Below are positions 45,034-56,092 of a stretch of DNA of 64,000 nucleotides, one piece after another. Origin of the DNA: Phyllobacterium sp. OV277 (GTDB lineage: Bacteria > Pseudomonadota > Alphaproteobacteria > Rhizobiales > Rhizobiaceae). Numbering within the stretch: position 1 is the first letter of the stretch; the number at the start of each line of letters is the position of its first letter. A program made the translations under genes and the position numbers. The notes below the pieces were generated by a model, which was not told where the DNA came from, ran no database searches, and saw nothing but the letters and a program-made list of their open reading frames with translations. The stretch covers positions 62,001-126,000 of the forward strand of contig NZ_FNIY01000001.1 in the NCBI RefSeq assembly GCF_900104355.1. The letters run 5' to 3'.

Positions 45034-45057
45034 AGAAAAGGGGCCCGTAAGGGCCCC
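45034..45057 (-). terminator. Terminator of the ribosomal alpha operon
   Basis: On the minus strand, GGGGCCC / GGGCCCC with a 4-base loop, then TTTTC, 33 bases after the rplQ stop. Confidence 0.85.
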
Positions 45058-45089
45058 GATCCTTAAATCCAGCAATGCAAAAGCGCAGA

Positions 45090-45518
45090 TTATGCGGCTT
45101 CAGCTTCGCTTGCCTGTTCAGCAGCAACGCGGGCCAAATCCTTGGAACCCTTGGCGCTGACATCACGATCAACGAATTCGACCACTGCGAGCGGTGCATT
45201 GTCACCGGTGCGGAAGCCTGCCTTCATGATGCGGATGTAGCCGCCATTGCGCTGGCCATAACGCGGAGCAAGCGTGTCAAACAGCTTTGCTACGAGCTTG
45301 GCGTCGCGGATTGCCGAGATCGCCTGACGACGAGCATGCAGATCACCGCGCTTGCCGAGTGTGACAAGCTTTTCAACGATTGGACGAATTTCTTTAGCCT
45401 TGGGCAGCGTTGTAACGATCTGCTCATGCTCAATCAATGATGCAGCCATATTGGCAAACATCGCCTTACGATGGCTGGCAGTCCGGTTAAGCTTGCGGCC
45501 TGAATTACCGTGGCGCAT
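45090..45518 (-). CDS. rplQ: 50S ribosomal protein L17
   Basis: A 142-residue L17, beginning [32 protein letters not shown], with the family core to about residue 118 and an Ala/Glu-rich C-terminal extension. It is the last gene of the alpha operon, 71 bases after rpoA. The gap holds a 10-pair stem. L17 sits at the bottom of the large subunit near the tunnel exit. Confidence 0.97.
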   Translation of the reverse strand: MRHGNSGRKLNRTASHRKAMFANMAASLIEHEQIVTTLPKAKEIRPIVEKLVTLGKRGDLHARRQAISAIRDAKLVAKLFDTLAPRYGQRNGGYIRIMKAGFRTGDNAPLAVVEFVDRDVSAKGSKDLARVAAEQASEAEAA

Positions 45519-45555
45519 GAGCCTTCTCCTTCAATTTCTCTTTTCGGGCTCACGG

Positions 45556-45586
45556 CCCGGGCTTTGTTGTCGGGCAAAAGCCCGGG
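45556..45586 (-). other. Intercistronic hairpin between rpoA and rplQ
   Basis: CCCGGGCTTT / AAAGCCCGGG, a 10-pair stem with an 11-base loop, in the mRNA between rpoA and rplQ. There is no T-run, so it may act as an RNA stability or processing element. Confidence 0.5.
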
Positions 45587-45589
45587 TTC

Positions 45590-46603
45590 TTAATACTGGT
45601 CTTCGTAACGCTTCGCGAGATCTTCAATATTTTCTGGCGGCCATGATGGGACTTCCATACCAAGATGGAGACCCATGGAAGCCAGAACTTCCTTGATTTC
45701 GTTTAGCGACTTGCGACCAAAGTTTGGTGTACGCAGCATTTCTGCTTCTGTCTTCTGAATAAGATCGCCAATGTAAACGATATTATCATTCTTCAGGCAG
45801 TTTGCCGAGCGTACGGAAAGTTCGAGTTCATCGACCTTCTTGAGCAGAGCCGGATTGAACGCAAGTTCAGTGACCTGTTCCTGCTGTACTTCCTTCTGCG
45901 GCTCGTCAAAGTTGACGAAGATCGCCAGCTGGTCCTGCAGAATGCGTGCTGCATAAGCAACAGCATCTTCACCGGAGATTGAACCATCGGTCTCAATCTG
46001 CAGGATAAGCTTGTCATAATCGAGAACCTGTCCCTCACGGGTGTTTTCGATCTTGTAGGAAACCTTGCGAACCGGTGAGTAGAGGCTATCAACCGGGATC
46101 AAGCCGATTGGCGCATCTTCTGCACGGTTGCGGTCAGCCGGAACGTAGCCCTTGCCGGTGTTAACGGTGAATTCCATGCGGATTTCAGCGCCTTCATCCA
46201 GCGTGCAAATAACGTGTTCCGGATTGAGGATTTCGATATCGCCAACCGTCTGAATGTCGCCAGCCGTTACAACGCCTGGGCCTTCCTTGCGGACGACCAT
46301 ACGCTTCGGACCATCGCTTTCCATGTGGATAGCGATTTCCTTGATGTTAAGGACAATGTCCGTCACATCTTCACGAACGCCTGGGATCGATGAGAATTCA
46401 TGCAGAACGCCATCAATCTGTACGGCAGTCACGGCAGCGCCGCGCAGTGAAGACAGAAGCACACGGCGCAGAGCATTGCCGAGCGTCAAGCCAAAGCCGC
46501 GTTCAAGCGGCTCAGCGACAACAGTTGCCTTTGTCTTCGAGCCGGAGGTCTGGAACTCGACCTTGTTCGGCTTGATCAATTCTTGCCAGTTTTTCTGGAT
46601 CAT
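45590..46603 (-). CDS. rpoA: RNA polymerase alpha subunit
   Basis: RpoA (337 residues) starts core polymerase assembly. The N-terminal domain has the dimer interface and [24 protein letters not shown]. The linker is followed by the C-terminal domain that binds UP elements and activators, with helix-hairpin-helix [24 protein letters not shown]. It has normal length, between rpsK and rplQ. Confidence 0.98.
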   Translation of the reverse strand: MIQKNWQELIKPNKVEFQTSGSKTKATVVAEPLERGFGLTLGNALRRVLLSSLRGAAVTAVQIDGVLHEFSSIPGVREDVTDIVLNIKEIAIHMESDGPKRMVVRKEGPGVVTAGDIQTVGDIEILNPEHVICTLDEGAEIRMEFTVNTGKGYVPADRNRAEDAPIGLIPVDSLYSPVRKVSYKIENTREGQVLDYDKLILQIETDGSISGEDAVAYAARILQDQLAIFVNFDEPQKEVQQEQVTELAFNPALLKKVDELELSVRSANCLKNDNIVYIGDLIQKTEAEMLRTPNFGRKSLNEIKEVLASMGLHLGMEVPSWPPENIEDLAKRYEDQY

Positions 46604-46712
46604 CTAGTTTTTCCCTATCCTTGCCATGCCACCATCCAATCGTGACAATGAAGCGTGGAAACCGTAGAGGAACTGAATTTCAGCTCATACGGCCAAATCT
46701 TGTCGAAACAGA

Positions 46713-47102
46713 TTAGACGCGGCGACGCTTGCGCGGGCGGCAACCATTGTGCGGGATCGGTGTCACATCGCGGATCGATGTAATCGTGAAACCAGCAGCC
46801 TGGAGTGCACGCAGAGCCGATTCACGGCCGGAGCCCGGTCCGCAAACTTCAACTTCGAGCGAACGCATGCCATGTTCCTGTGCCTTCTTGGCACAATCTT
46901 CAGCAGCCATCTGTGCAGCGAAAGGCGTGGATTTACGTGAACCCTTGAAGCCCTGCGCACCGGCGGAGGACCAGGCAATTGCATTGCCCTGCGCATCCGT
47001 GATGGTGATCATCGTGTTGTTGAATGTCGAATTAACGTGGGCAACGCCCGACGAAATATTTTTACGCTCGCGGCGGCGAACGCGTGTGGCTTCCTTGGCC
47101 AT
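46713..47102 (-). CDS. rpsK: 30S ribosomal protein S11
   Basis: A 129-residue S11 with the hallmark [21 protein letters not shown] and the C-terminal [18 protein letters not shown]. It forms the platform of the small subunit near the 3' end of 16S rRNA. It lies between rpsM and rpoA, with gaps of 109 bases on the rpoA side and 134 on the rpsM side. Confidence 0.98.
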   Translation of the reverse strand: MAKEATRVRRRERKNISSGVAHVNSTFNNTMITITDAQGNAIAWSSAGAQGFKGSRKSTPFAAQMAAEDCAKKAQEHGMRSLEVEVCGPGSGRESALRALQAAGFTITSIRDVTPIPHNGCRPRKRRRV

Positions 47103-47236
47103 AGTAGTCCTTTCAGTTGATCTCGACGCCTCCGTATTTCCAGAGGCTCCACCATGGTTTCAGTTAAAGTGCGAAACCGGCACTGTATATCTCTGCACAA
47201 AGCAGAACCGGCGCAGCGAACCGCGCCGGAGTGATC

Positions 47237-47605
47237 TTACTTCTTCTTGCCGGCGATTGCCTTGGCAGGACCCTTACGGGTACGCGCATTGGTATGCGTA
47301 CGCTGGCCACGAACTGGCAGGGAGCGACGATGACGCAGACCGCGATAGCAGCCCAGATCCATCAGACGCTTGATGTTCATCGAAACTTCACGACGCAGAT
47401 CACCTTCTACATGGTAATCACGATCGATGGTTTCACGAATCTGCAATACTTCGGCATCGGTCAACTGATTGACACGACGCTCCGCAGGAATGCCGACCTT
47501 AGCGACGATTTCCTGTGCAAACTTTTGACCAATCCCGTGAATGTACTGAAGCGCGATAACAACGCGCTTATTCGTCGGGATGTTGACGCCAGCAATACGA
47601 GCCAC
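47237..47605 (-). CDS. rpsM: 30S ribosomal protein S13
   Basis: A 122-residue S13, beginning [26 protein letters not shown], with the C-terminal [24 protein letters not shown] that reaches the P-site. The start is a GTG at 47605, six bases after AGGAGA, which trims an upstream in-frame extension and restores exact family length. Confidence 0.97.
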   Translation of the reverse strand: MARIAGVNIPTNKRVVIALQYIHGIGQKFAQEIVAKVGIPAERRVNQLTDAEVLQIRETIDRDYHVEGDLRREVSMNIKRLMDLGCYRGLRHRRSLPVRGQRTHTNARTRKGPAKAIAGKKK

Positions 47606-47816
47606 GTCTGTTCTCCTTGTTAACCGGCAGAGCTGGGCAGTCAACGCGACCGGCCAGATGACGGGATGAAAATGATATCCGGGACAAACACAAACGATCA
47701 GCCCCGAACCTGCTTTACCGGATCGGCGCCGATCGCTTCATATCCAAGCGAATTTCCGCCGTCTTTGAAGGAATCGCTTCGAAAAGTCAACTCCTCCCGT
47801 ACATTTTTGTCGAAAA

Positions 47817-48467
47817 CTAAAGTTCCGCCAAAATCTTTTCGATTGATGCGGTGACTTCTTCGAAGTCCGCCATGCCATCAACCTTCTTCAGCTTGCCCTT
47901 GGCATAGTAATAGCCAATCAGGGGCGAAGTCTGTTTGTAGTAAGCTTCCAGCCGCGTGCGAACCGTTTCAGCATTGTCATCGGGACGCCGCTTGAATTCT
48001 GTCGAACCGCATTTGTCGCACACACCCGGTACCTTGGGCTGCTTGTTGGTGTCGTGATAACCCGTGCCACACTTGGCGCAGGTATAACGTCCGGAGATTC
48101 GCTCGACGAGCACATTGTCGTCGACCTCAAGCTCGATGACACAATCAAGCTCAAATCCCTTGTCCGACAGCATGTCCCCCACGGCATCGGCCTGAACAAG
48201 TGTCCGGGGATAACCATCAAGAATAAAGCCATTGGCTGCATCGGGCTGATCAATGCGCTCTGAAACGATCGCATTGACGATTTCGTCGGATACCAGCTTG
48301 CCGGCATCCATGACAGCCTTGGCGCGCAAACCGACATCGGTTCCGGCTTTGACTGCGTCCCGCAACATGTCCCCAGTGGAGAGCTGCGGTATCCCTAGTT
48401 TCTCTACCAAGCGCTGAGATTGAGTTCCCTTACCTGCCCCCGGTGGTCCGAGAAGTATTAATCTCAT
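47817..48467 (-). CDS. adk: Adenylate kinase, long form with Cys4 zinc LID
   Basis: Adenylate kinase balances ATP, ADP and AMP. The 216-residue protein has the P-loop [10 protein letters not shown] (residues 7-16), the AMP-binding [11 protein letters not shown], and [11 protein letters not shown]. The LID domain is the long type with four cysteines, [12 protein letters not shown]...CDKCG (two C-x2-C pairs), which normally bind zinc. Many related rhizobial and Brucella enzymes, as I recall them, are the short form of about 190 residues. Its start overlaps the secY stop by four bases. Confidence 0.96.
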   Translation of the reverse strand: MRLILLGPPGAGKGTQSQRLVEKLGIPQLSTGDMLRDAVKAGTDVGLRAKAVMDAGKLVSDEIVNAIVSERIDQPDAANGFILDGYPRTLVQADAVGDMLSDKGFELDCVIELEVDDNVLVERISGRYTCAKCGTGYHDTNKQPKVPGVCDKCGSTEFKRRPDDNAETVRTRLEAYYKQTSPLIGYYYAKGKLKKVDGMADFEEVTASIEKILAEL

Positions 48468-49804
48468 CTGTTCCGCTTCCCTCCACGGAGCTTAGACTTC
48501 TTGATAAGCCCCTCATATTGATGCGCGATCAGGTGACCCTGGATCTGTGCAACCGTATCGAGCGTGACGCTCACGACAATCAGCAGCGATGTACCGCCGA
48601 GATAGAAAGGAACGCCAGCCCAGGAAATCAGGAACTCCGGCAGCATGCAGATCAATACGAGATAGGCTGCGCCGAGAACCGTGATGCGGGTCAAAACGTA
48701 GTCGATATATTCGGCTGTACGTTCACCGGGACGAATGCCGGGAATAAAGCCGGAATGCTTCTTCAGCTGATCGGCAGTGTCCTTCGGATTGAAGACAAGC
48801 GCCGTGTAGAAGAAAGCAAAGAACACGATCATCGCGGCATAGGAAGCCATATAGAGCGGCTGGCCATGACCAAGCGAAGAAAGGATCGTCGTCGCCCAGC
48901 CCGGAAGGTTCTGGTTGTTGGCAAAGCCGGCAATGGTGGCAGGCAGGAGCAACAGCGAAGACGCGAAGATCGGAGGAATAACACCGGCTGTATTGAGCTT
49001 CAGCGGCAGGTGCGATGTATCGCCCTGGAACATGCGATTGCCCACCTGACGCTTCGGATACTGGATCAGAAGACGGCGCTGTGCACGTTCAACAAAGACG
49101 ATAATACCGATGACTGCAATCGTCAGAACAATGATTGCAAGGATAATAGGCGTAGACAAAGCGCCGGTACGGCCAAGTTCCAACGTGCCGGAGATGGCCT
49201 GCGGAAGGTTGGCGACAATACCGGAGAAGATGATCAGCGAAATACCGTTGCCGATACCGCGCGCTGTAATCTGTTCACCCAGCCACATCAGGAACATGGT
49301 TCCGCCAACGAGCGTGATAACGGTCGAAAACAGGAAGAATGGTCCGGGATTGGTGACAATGCCCTGACTGCCCTGCAGACCAACGGCAATGGCATAGGCC
49401 TGAACCGTCGCCAGCAGCACCGTGCCATAGCGTGTATACTGGTTGATGACCTTACGGCCCTGCTCGCCATCTTTCTTGAGCTGCTCAAGCGCCGGAATAA
49501 CCGACGTCATCAGCTGAACGATAATCGACGCGGAAATGTAGGGCATGATGCCGAGCGCAAAGATCGCCATACGAGCGACCGCGCCACCAGCAAACATGTT
49601 GAACATGCCGAGAATGCCTTGGGCCTGATGATTGAAGGCCTGGGCATAGGCACCAAGATTAATGCCGGGAAGCGGAATGTAGGTTCCGAGCCGGTAAACC
49701 AGCAATGCGCCTAATGTAAACCAAATGCGCTTTTTGAGCTCTTCGGCTTTGGAAAAAGCAGAGAAATTAAGATTGGAGGCGAGCTGTTCAGCGGCTGATG
49801 CCAT
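48464..49804 (-). CDS. secY: Preprotein translocase subunit SecY
   Basis: SecY is the channel of the Sec machine, 446 residues with ten TM helices. It has the N-terminal signature [28 protein letters not shown], plug region and [25 protein letters not shown], then [11 protein letters not shown] and the C-terminal [29 protein letters not shown]. The 218-base gap to rplO holds a 16-base inverted repeat and a smaller hairpin, so secY may be separately controlled. Confidence 0.97.
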   Translation of the reverse strand: MASAAEQLASNLNFSAFSKAEELKKRIWFTLGALLVYRLGTYIPLPGINLGAYAQAFNHQAQGILGMFNMFAGGAVARMAIFALGIMPYISASIIVQLMTSVIPALEQLKKDGEQGRKVINQYTRYGTVLLATVQAYAIAVGLQGSQGIVTNPGPFFLFSTVITLVGGTMFLMWLGEQITARGIGNGISLIIFSGIVANLPQAISGTLELGRTGALSTPIILAIIVLTIAVIGIIVFVERAQRRLLIQYPKRQVGNRMFQGDTSHLPLKLNTAGVIPPIFASSLLLLPATIAGFANNQNLPGWATTILSSLGHGQPLYMASYAAMIVFFAFFYTALVFNPKDTADQLKKHSGFIPGIRPGERTAEYIDYVLTRITVLGAAYLVLICMLPEFLISWAGVPFYLGGTSLLIVVSVTLDTVAQIQGHLIAHQYEGLIKKSKLRGGKRNR

Positions 49805-49919
49805 AAGTAGTCTCCGGTCTGCGCCCGTCAGGCACTGACGGTCCTACCCAGATATGTGCCGTTACTGCGCCGAGCATTCCTAATCGGAATAAGGAATGCA
49901 TCAGCACCAGGATTTTCCC

Positions 49920-49967
49920 ATCATATTTACCAAAAGAACAATGCGGGATTTTTTTGGTAAATATGAT
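49920..49967 (-). other. AT-rich 16-bp inverted repeat between rplO and secY
   Basis: ATCATATTTACCAAAA pairs with TTTTGGTAAATATGAT over 16 bases with a 16-base loop. CCC and GGG could extend it past one bulged base. A second hairpin, GCATTCC/GGAATGC, lies at 49874-49899. In the mRNA both precede secY by about 70-165 bases. Confidence 0.6.
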
Positions 49968-50022
49968 CGGGCAAGACAAGATACAAGCGGCGACCCGGAA
50001 GGCCGCCGCTCATTTCATAGAT

Positions 50023-50499
50023 TTATTCTGCAGCTGCTGCAACAGCAGGAAGCTTGACCGAACCGCCAGCCTTTTCGATCTTTTCGATCGCGACCTTGGA
50101 GGCGCCAGCAACTTCAACCGTTACCGCAGTGGTGATTTCACCACCGGAAAGCAGACGGACACCGTCTTTTGCACGGCGAATAATGCCAGCGGCTTTCAGG
50201 GTTTCAATCGTGATCGCAACCTTGGCATCGAGCTTCTTGGCATCGATAGCAGTCTGGATGCGGCCAACAGATACTTCATTGAAATTCTTCATGAAGATGT
50301 TGGTAAAACCGCGCTTTGGCAAGCGACGGTAAAGTGGCATCTGTCCGCCTTCGAAGCCGTTGATGGCAACGCCCGAACGGGACTTCTGGCCCTTCACACC
50401 GCGACCGGCAGTCTTGCCGGAGCCGGAGCCGATACCACGGCCAACACGCTTGCGAGCCTTGGTGGCGCCTTCGTTTTCACTCAGATCATTGAGTTTCAT
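50023..50499 (-). CDS. rplO: 50S ribosomal protein L15
   Basis: A 158-residue L15: N-terminal [41 protein letters not shown] in shortened form, glycine- and arginine-rich and threading through 23S rRNA, then a globular C-terminal part ending in [11 protein letters not shown]. It follows rpmD by 20 bases. An odd Ala-rich C-terminus is common in this order. Confidence 0.97.
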   Translation of the reverse strand: MKLNDLSENEGATKARKRVGRGIGSGSGKTAGRGVKGQKSRSGVAINGFEGGQMPLYRRLPKRGFTNIFMKNFNEVSVGRIQTAIDAKKLDAKVAITIETLKAAGIIRRAKDGVRLLSGGEITTAVTVEVAGASKVAIEKIEKAGGSVKLPAVAAAAE

Positions 50500-50519
50500 T
50501 TGATCAATCTCCGGAGTTC

Positions 50520-50720
50520 TTAAGCCTCGTCCACAACGCGGACGAGATGCTGAACTTTCGCAATCATGCCACGGACGGAAGGCGTATCTTCCAGAACCCG
50601 GCGACGATGCATTTTATTGAGGCCCAGGCCAACAAGCGTTGCACGCTGTTCTGCCGGACGGCGGATAGGGCTGCCGATCTGTTCGACCGTAACCGTCTTA
50701 CCCTTCTTCTTCTCAACCAT
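50520..50720 (-). CDS. rpmD: 50S ribosomal protein L30
   Basis: A 66-residue L30: [43 protein letters not shown] (in part) matches the single-domain bacterial form. It lies between rpsE and rplO in the spc operon, with close spacing. Confidence 0.97.
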   Translation of the reverse strand: MVEKKKGKTVTVEQIGSPIRRPAEQRATLVGLGLNKMHRRRVLEDTPSVRGMIAKVQHLVRVVDEA

Positions 50721-50786
50721 GACTTATATCCTTTAGTCTACAGCTAGCGGGACCGAGATCCCTGCCCTGCTGCGCCAGCTTCTGGC

Positions 50787-51350
50787 CTATTCTTCCGAAC
50801 CGACCACGTCGCGGCGACGAGCCTGCAGTGTGGAGTACTTGATACCGCGCTGGGCAGCGATGTCCTTGGGATGCATCTGGTGCTTCAAGGCATCGAATGT
50901 CGCACGAACCATGTTGTATGGGTTCGACGAGCCGAGCGACTTGGCAACAACGTCCTGTACACCAAGCGTTTCGAAAACGGCACGCATTGGACCACCGGCG
51001 ATGATACCAGTACCAGCTGTTGCTGCACGAAGCAGAACCTTGCCGGCGCCATGACGGCCATGAACATCGTGATGAAGTGTACGGCCTGAACGCAGCGGTA
51101 CAAAAATCATCTCACGCTTGGCAGCTTCAGTGGCCTTGCGGATAGCTTCCGGCACTTCACGTGCCTTGCCATGACCAAAACCAACGCGGCCCTTCTGATC
51201 GCCAACGACGACGAGAGCTGCAAAACCAAAACGCCGGCCGCCCTTGACGACCTTGGCGACACGGTTGATGTGAACTAGCTTGTCAACGAATTCGCTATCG
51301 CGCTCTTCGTTGCGGCCGCGATCCTCGCGGTTCCGTTTTTCCTGTGCCAT
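50787..51350 (-). CDS. rpsE: 30S ribosomal protein S5
   Basis: A 187-residue S5 with the N-terminal double-stranded RNA-binding domain ([32 protein letters not shown], in part) and the C-terminal [27 protein letters not shown]. It guards translational accuracy at the back of the decoding site. There is a hydrophilic N-terminal extension ([17 protein letters not shown]). Confidence 0.97.
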   Translation of the reverse strand: MAQEKRNREDRGRNEERDSEFVDKLVHINRVAKVVKGGRRFGFAALVVVGDQKGRVGFGHGKAREVPEAIRKATEAAKREMIFVPLRSGRTLHHDVHGRHGAGKVLLRAATAGTGIIAGGPMRAVFETLGVQDVVAKSLGSSNPYNMVRATFDALKHQMHPKDIAAQRGIKYSTLQARRRDVVGSEE

Positions 51351-51452
51351 GCTCCTAATTCCTTTTTCTTTTCCGGTAGCACGAATGATAGTAGCGAAAT
51401 CCGGCTTACAGGAGACAAGCCCCTGCAGTCCCGGATCTCGAAAGTGTTTGCC

Positions 51453-51815
51453 TTAGAAGCTGAGACCAGCTTCGCGAGCAGCTTCAGCAAGTGCCTTTAC
51501 ACGGCCGTGGTAAATATAGGCACCACGATCAAAGACAACTTCCTTGATGCCAGCCTTGACAGCGCGCTCTGCAACGAGCTTGCCGATCAGGGCCGCAGCA
51601 TCCGAATCTGCACCGGTCTTCAGCTTGCCCTTAAGGTCAGCTTCGAGAGTGGATGCGGATGCAATAGTGTGTCCACGCGCATCATCAATGATCTGCGCAT
51701 AGATATTCTTCGAAGAACGGTGGACGCTGAGCCGCGGACGGTCACCGGCAACCGCCTTGAGCTGGCGGCGAACACGCGAAGCGCGACGCTGAATGATTTC
51801 TTTCGGCGATGCCAT
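51453..51815 (-). CDS. rplR: 50S ribosomal protein L18
   Basis: A 120-residue L18 that binds 5S rRNA. Motifs: [41 protein letters not shown] in part, and the end [26 protein letters not shown]. It lies 12 bases after rplF. A 102-base gap precedes rpsE. Confidence 0.98.
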   Translation of the reverse strand: MASPKEIIQRRASRVRRQLKAVAGDRPRLSVHRSSKNIYAQIIDDARGHTIASASTLEADLKGKLKTGADSDAAALIGKLVAERAVKAGIKEVVFDRGAYIYHGRVKALAEAAREAGLSF

Positions 51816-51827
51816 GACACGAATTCC

Positions 51828-52361
51828 TTACTTCTTCTTACCTTCTTTGCGAACGATCTTCTCGCCCGCATACTTCACGCCCTTGCCCTTGTAGGGTTCT
51901 GGACCACGATATTCGCGGATCTCAGCGGCAACCTGACCAACCTGCTGCTTGTCGATGCCAGTGATGACGATTTCCGTCGGCTTCGGCACTGCAACTGTAA
52001 TACCTTCCGGTACCTGGTAGACCACTTCGTGGCTGAAACCGAGCGACAGCTGGACATTCTTGCCCTGCATAGCCGCACGATAACCAACACCATTGATCTC
52101 GAGACGCTTTTCAAAACCGTCCTTAACACCTGTGAAGATGTTGACGATCATCGTGCGGCTCATGCCCCACTTCGACCGTGCGGTCTTGCTGCTGTCACGT
52201 GGATCAACGCGAACGGCGTTATCTTCGAACTTGACCAGAACTTCGTCGTTGGCGACAAAGCTCAGCTCACCCTTGGGGCCCTTGGCCTTGATGGTCTGGC
52301 CGTCAACGCTGGCGGTTACGCCTGCCGGGACTGCCACTGGTTTTTTACCGATACGAGACAT
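51828..52361 (-). CDS. rplF: 50S ribosomal protein L6
   Basis: A 177-residue L6 of two similar domains, beginning [22 protein letters not shown] and ending with [24 protein letters not shown]. It sits near the factor-binding site of the large subunit. rpsH lies 25 bases upstream. Confidence 0.98.
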   Translation of the reverse strand: MSRIGKKPVAVPAGVTASVDGQTIKAKGPKGELSFVANDEVLVKFEDNAVRVDPRDSSKTARSKWGMSRTMIVNIFTGVKDGFEKRLEINGVGYRAAMQGKNVQLSLGFSHEVVYQVPEGITVAVPKPTEIVITGIDKQQVGQVAAEIREYRGPEPYKGKGVKYAGEKIVRKEGKKK

Positions 52362-52386
52362 TTTTCAAACCTTTTCCAGCCAGCGC

Positions 52387-52785
52387 TTAGAATATACGGC
52401 AGAGCAATTCGCCGCCGACATTCTGTTCACGTGCCTCGTGGTCTGCCATCACGCCCTTCGGCGTCGACAGGATTGAAATACCAAGACCGTTCGCAACCTG
52501 CGGGATCGACTTGACCGAAACGTAAACGCGACGGCCAGGCTTCGAAATACGGGTAATCTCACGGATTACTGGTACATTCTCAAAATACTTCAGTTCGATT
52601 TCGATTTCGGACTTGCCGTTTTCAAAATCAACCTGGCTGTATCCGCGGATATAACCTTCGGACTGAAGAACATCCAGAACGCGTGCGCGCAGCTTGGAAG
52701 CAGGTGTAGAAACCTTGCCCTTCTTGCGCATGATTGCGTTACGGATACGTGTCAGCATATCGCCGAGAGGATCTGTCATAGACAT
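52387..52785 (-). CDS. rpsH: 30S ribosomal protein S8
   Basis: A 132-residue S8: [33 protein letters not shown] in part, and the C-terminal [30 protein letters not shown]. In E. coli S8 also represses the spc operon by binding its mRNA; whether that holds here is unknown. Confidence 0.98.
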   Translation of the reverse strand: MSMTDPLGDMLTRIRNAIMRKKGKVSTPASKLRARVLDVLQSEGYIRGYSQVDFENGKSEIEIELKYFENVPVIREITRISKPGRRVYVSVKSIPQVANGLGISILSTPKGVMADHEAREQNVGGELLCRIF

Positions 52786-52797
52786 CTGTCTTCTCCC

Positions 52798-53103
52798 TTA
52801 CCAGCTCGACTTCACGATGCCAGGCACCTGGCCGAGCGAACCCAGCTGGCGCAATGCGATACGCGACATTTTCAGTTTGCGGTAATAACCGCGCGGACGG
52901 CCCGATACTTCACAACGATTGCGAATACGAACCTTGGTGGAATTGCGTGGCAGTTCTGCCAGCTGGATAGTCGCGCGGAAGCGCTCATCCAGAGGAAGCG
53001 ACTGATCCATCACGATTGCCTTCAAACGAGCACGCTTTGCAGCAAACTGCTTGACGAGCAAACCACGGCGCTTGTTCTTTTCGACTGCGCTAGTCTTTGC
53101 CAT
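52798..53103 (-). CDS. rpsN: 30S ribosomal protein S14
   Basis: A 101-residue S14 of the long zinc-free type, since the Cys motif of short S14 is absent. It starts [29 protein letters not shown] and ends with [36 protein letters not shown] (in part). The ATG at 53103 gives the family length; longer in-frame frames run back into rplE. Confidence 0.98.
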   Translation of the reverse strand: MAKTSAVEKNKRRGLLVKQFAAKRARLKAIVMDQSLPLDERFRATIQLAELPRNSTKVRIRNRCEVSGRPRGYYRKLKMSRIALRQLGSLGQVPGIVKSSW

Positions 53104-53128
53104 TTCAAATACCTCGCTACGCTTGCCG

Positions 53129-53692
53129 TTACTGGCGGAAGGGGAAGTTGAAGGCGCGCAAAAGAGCGCGTGCTTCATCATCCGTCTTCGCAGTCGTGCA
53201 AACGATGATGTCCATGCCCCAGATCTGATCAACCTTATCGTAGTTGATTTCCGGGAACACAATGTGTTCCTTGATACCCATGGCAAAGTTGCCACGACCA
53301 TCAAAGCTCTTTGGGTTCAGACCGCGGAAATCTCGAACGCGCGGCAGCGCGATCGTGATCAGACGATCCAGAAATTCGTACATACGCTCTTTACGAAGCG
53401 TAACCTTCGTGCCGATCGGCATATTCTCACGTACCTTGAAGGTAGCGATCGAATTACGCGCCCGGGTAATAACCGCCTTCTGGCCAGCAATCAATGCCAG
53501 ATCTTCAGATGCGACAGTTGGCTTCTTGGAATCAGCAGTTGCTTCACCAACGCCCATGTTAAGAACAACTTTGGTGATGCGGGGAATCTGCATCTCGTTG
53601 TCATATTTGAACTGCTCGAGAAGATCTTTACGTACCACTTCAAGGTACTGCTTCTTCAAGCGTGGTTCGATCTTTGCAGCTGGATTAGCCAT
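53129..53692 (-). CDS. rplE: 50S ribosomal protein L5
   Basis: A 187-residue L5 that binds 5S rRNA and contacts P-site tRNA. Motifs: [16 protein letters not shown] and [19 protein letters not shown], then [30 protein letters not shown] (in part). Its start overlaps the end of rplX by eight bases. Confidence 0.98.
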   Translation of the reverse strand: MANPAAKIEPRLKKQYLEVVRKDLLEQFKYDNEMQIPRITKVVLNMGVGEATADSKKPTVASEDLALIAGQKAVITRARNSIATFKVRENMPIGTKVTLRKERMYEFLDRLITIALPRVRDFRGLNPKSFDGRGNFAMGIKEHIVFPEINYDKVDQIWGMDIIVCTTAKTDDEARALLRAFNFPFRQ

Positions 53693-53999
53693 CGATCTGG
53701 TCTCCCGAACGCTTTGCTACACGTACCTTGTCGCCGTTCTCGAGGACCTTGAAGCCAACACGGGTCGGCTTGCCATCCTTGGGGTCGGCAATAGCAAGAT
53801 TGGACAGATGGAGCGGCGCTTCTTTCGAAATAATGCCAGCTTCCTGAGTCTGTGTCTGCTTCTGGTGACGCTTGACAACGTTGATGCCACGAACGAGCGC
53901 CTGCTCATCCTTTGGCAAAACTTTGATTACTTCGCCGGTACGACCTTTGTCCTTACCAGCAAGAACGACAACGCGGTCGCCTTTACGGATTTTCTGCAT
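53685..53999 (-). CDS. rplX: 50S ribosomal protein L24
   Basis: A 104-residue L24 with the KOW motif [26 protein letters not shown], needed to start 50S assembly. It then has [33 protein letters not shown] (in part). It overlaps rplE and lies 11 bases after rplN. Confidence 0.98.
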   Translation of the reverse strand: MQKIRKGDRVVVLAGKDKGRTGEVIKVLPKDEQALVRGINVVKRHQKQTQTQEAGIISKEAPLHLSNLAIADPKDGKPTRVGFKVLENGDKVRVAKRSGDQIDG

Positions 54000-54010
54000 C
54001 GTCTGCTCCT

Positions 54011-54379
54011 TTAGAGTACTTCTGGAGCCAGCGAGATGATCTTCATGTGGTTCTTTGCGCGAAGTTCGCGCGGAACCGGTCCGAAGATACGCGTGCCGAT
54101 AGGCTCTTTCTTGTTGTCGATCAGGACTGCAGCGTTCTTGTCGAAACGAATAACGCTACCATCTGCGCGACGGATGTCCTTGGCTGTGCGAACAACCACA
54201 GCCTTCATCACGTCACCCTTTTTTACACGGCCGCGCGGAATTGCTTCCTTGATCGAAACGACAATAATGTCGCCGACCGAAGCATACTTCCGCTTCGAGC
54301 CGCCCAGCACCTTGATGCACATGACACGACGGGCGCCGGAATTATCCGCGACGTCGAGGTTTGTTTGCATCTGAATCAT
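54011..54379 (-). CDS. rplN: 50S ribosomal protein L14
   Basis: A 122-residue L14: [37 protein letters not shown] in part, with exact family length and the ending [12 protein letters not shown]. It sits at the intersubunit face. It is the first gene of the spc operon in E. coli order; here the 83-base gap from rpsQ shows no terminator. Confidence 0.98.
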   Translation of the reverse strand: MIQMQTNLDVADNSGARRVMCIKVLGGSKRKYASVGDIIVVSIKEAIPRGRVKKGDVMKAVVVRTAKDIRRADGSVIRFDKNAAVLIDNKKEPIGTRIFGPVPRELRAKNHMKIISLAPEVL

Positions 54380-54462
54380 GACTAGCCGCCTTCTTCTTGT
54401 TCAACCGGACTGGGCTTTCCTTGCCCCTCGCGATTGTTGCGTACTTACATACAGATAGTTAA

Positions 54463-54705
54463 TTAACTCGCCGGGGCGTCTGTTACGACAACCCAACGCT
54501 TGTCTTTCGAAATCGGCTTCGATTCCTGAATGGAAACGGCATCGCCGACCTTGAACTGGTTGCTCTCGTCGTGCGCCTTGTACTTCTTGGACTGGCGCAC
54601 AGTCTTCTGGAGGAGCGGGTGCGAATAGCGCCGCTCGACCTTGACCACGACGGTCTTGTCGTTTTTGTCGCTGACGACAACGCCCTGCAGAATGCGTTTA
54701 GGCAT
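54463..54705 (-). CDS. rpsQ: 30S ribosomal protein S17
   Basis: An 80-residue S17, OB fold: [37 protein letters not shown] in part, and [15 protein letters not shown]-like ending ([17 protein letters not shown]). It is the last gene of the S10 operon, 11 bases after rpmC. Confidence 0.98.
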   Translation of the reverse strand: MPKRILQGVVVSDKNDKTVVVKVERRYSHPLLQKTVRQSKKYKAHDESNQFKVGDAVSIQESKPISKDKRWVVVTDAPAS

Positions 54706-54716
54706 GGTTTTCTTCC

Positions 54717-54917
54717 TTAAGCCTTGCTCTCGACCGCTTTCTGGCGGGCGACTGTCTTGATGCGCGCTATATCACGGCGAATCTGCCTGACACGAGCGGT
54801 TTTTTCCAACTGACCGGTTGCTTTCTGGAAGCGCAGATTAAACTGCTCTTTCTTCAGGCCAGCCAACTCTTCATTCAACTGATCGAGGCTCAAGGCCCGG
54901 ACTTCTGCGGATTTCAT
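54717..54917 (-). CDS. rpmC: 50S ribosomal protein L29
   Basis: A 66-residue L29, a two-helix coiled hairpin near the tunnel exit: [39 protein letters not shown] in part. The start at 54917 (after AGGGG) trims three residues from the longest frame and gives the usual beginning. Confidence 0.97.
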   Translation of the reverse strand: MKSAEVRALSLDQLNEELAGLKKEQFNLRFQKATGQLEKTARVRQIRRDIARIKTVARQKAVESKA

Positions 54918-54929
54918 AACATCCACCCC

Positions 54930-55343
54930 TTATTCTGCGATGCGCTGAATAAAGCGCGTCTTGACCGAAAGCTTGGCAGCACCAAGGCGAAGAGCCTCAC
55001 GAGCCACGTCTTCCGGAACGCCGTCGAGCTCAAACATGACGCGGCCTGGTGCTACACGGGAAGCCCAGTAGTCCACGGAACCCTTACCTTTACCCATGCG
55101 GACCTCGGTAGGCTTCGATGTTACTGGCACATCCGGGAAAATCCGGATCCACACACGGCCCGCACGCTTCATGTGACGGGTAATTGCACGGCGAGCGGCT
55201 TCGATCTCACGCGCGGTTACGCGGTTCGGCTCGAGGGCCTTCAGGCCGAAAGCACCAAAATTAAGATCCGTGCCGCCTTTCGACGCGCCGTGGATACGGC
55301 CCTTGAACTGCTTGCGGAACTTTGTGCGCTTAGGCTGCAGCAT
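54930..55343 (-). CDS. rplP: 50S ribosomal protein L16
   Basis: A 137-residue L16: [30 protein letters not shown] in part, then [34 protein letters not shown]-type core ([17 protein letters not shown]). It lies next to the A-site tRNA elbow. rpsC precedes it by 41 bases. Confidence 0.98.
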   Translation of the reverse strand: MLQPKRTKFRKQFKGRIHGASKGGTDLNFGAFGLKALEPNRVTAREIEAARRAITRHMKRAGRVWIRIFPDVPVTSKPTEVRMGKGKGSVDYWASRVAPGRVMFELDGVPEDVAREALRLGAAKLSVKTRFIQRIAE

Positions 55344-55384
55344 TGTTCTCTACTCCAAAATTCTCTTTCCGGAAAGACGCTATT

Positions 55385-56092
55385 TTAAGCGTTTTCGCGG
55401 CGACGGTTCTGACCCTGATGACCATCACCTTCAACAGCGCGACGTTCGGAGGCCATTGGGTCATGCTCAAGGATTTCGCCCTTGAATACCCAGACCTTGA
55501 CGCCGCAGATGCCGTAGGCGGTGTGTGCTTCAGCAGTTCCGTAATCGATATCGGCACGAAGTGTATGCAAAGGCACGCGGCCTTCACGGTACCATTCCAT
55601 ACGCGCAATTTCCGCGCCGCCAAGACGACCCGAGCAATTGATACGAATGCCTTCTGCACCAAGACGCATGGCCGACTGAACGGCACGCTTCATGGCACGG
55701 CGGAATGCAACACGGCGTTCCAGCTGCTGAGCGATGGACTGCGCAACCAGTACTGCGTCTGTTTCCGGCTTGCGGACTTCAACGATATTGAGAGTTGTGT
55801 CCGCGTTTGTCATTTCTGACAGCTTGCGGCGCAGCTTCTCGATATCGGCGCCCTTCTTGCCGATGATCAGACCTGGACGTGCAGCATGGATCGTAACGCG
55901 GCACTTCTTGTGCGGACGCTCGATCACCACCTTGGAAATGGCAGCCTGCTTCAATTCGTCCATCAGATACTTGCGGATCTTCAGGTCTTCATGCAGCAGC
56001 TTGCCGTATTCACCGGTGTTCGCGTACCAACGCGAGTCCCAGGTCCGGTTGATGCCAAGGCGGAAGCCAACCGGATTAATCTTCTGGCCCAT
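55385..56092 (-). CDS. rpsC: 30S ribosomal protein S3
   Basis: A 235-residue S3: [40 protein letters not shown] in part, a KH type II domain with [15 protein letters not shown], and the C-terminal [31 protein letters not shown] (in part). It lines the mRNA entry channel. Its start and rplV's stop overlap by one base. Confidence 0.98.
   Translation of the reverse strand: MGQKINPVGFRLGINRTWDSRWYANTGEYGKLLHEDLKIRKYLMDELKQAAISKVVIERPHKKCRVTIHAARPGLIIGKKGADIEKLRRKLSEMTNADTTLNIVEVRKPETDAVLVAQSIAQQLERRVAFRRAMKRAVQSAMRLGAEGIRINCSGRLGGAEIARMEWYREGRVPLHTLRADIDYGTAEAHTAYGICGVKVWVFKGEILEHDPMASERRAVEGDGHQGQNRRRENA

Noticed and set aside
47645-47816. Possible rpmJ (L36) gene between adk and rpsM
   Set aside because: No frame with the short Cys/His L36 pattern is present; the gap has no credible gene.
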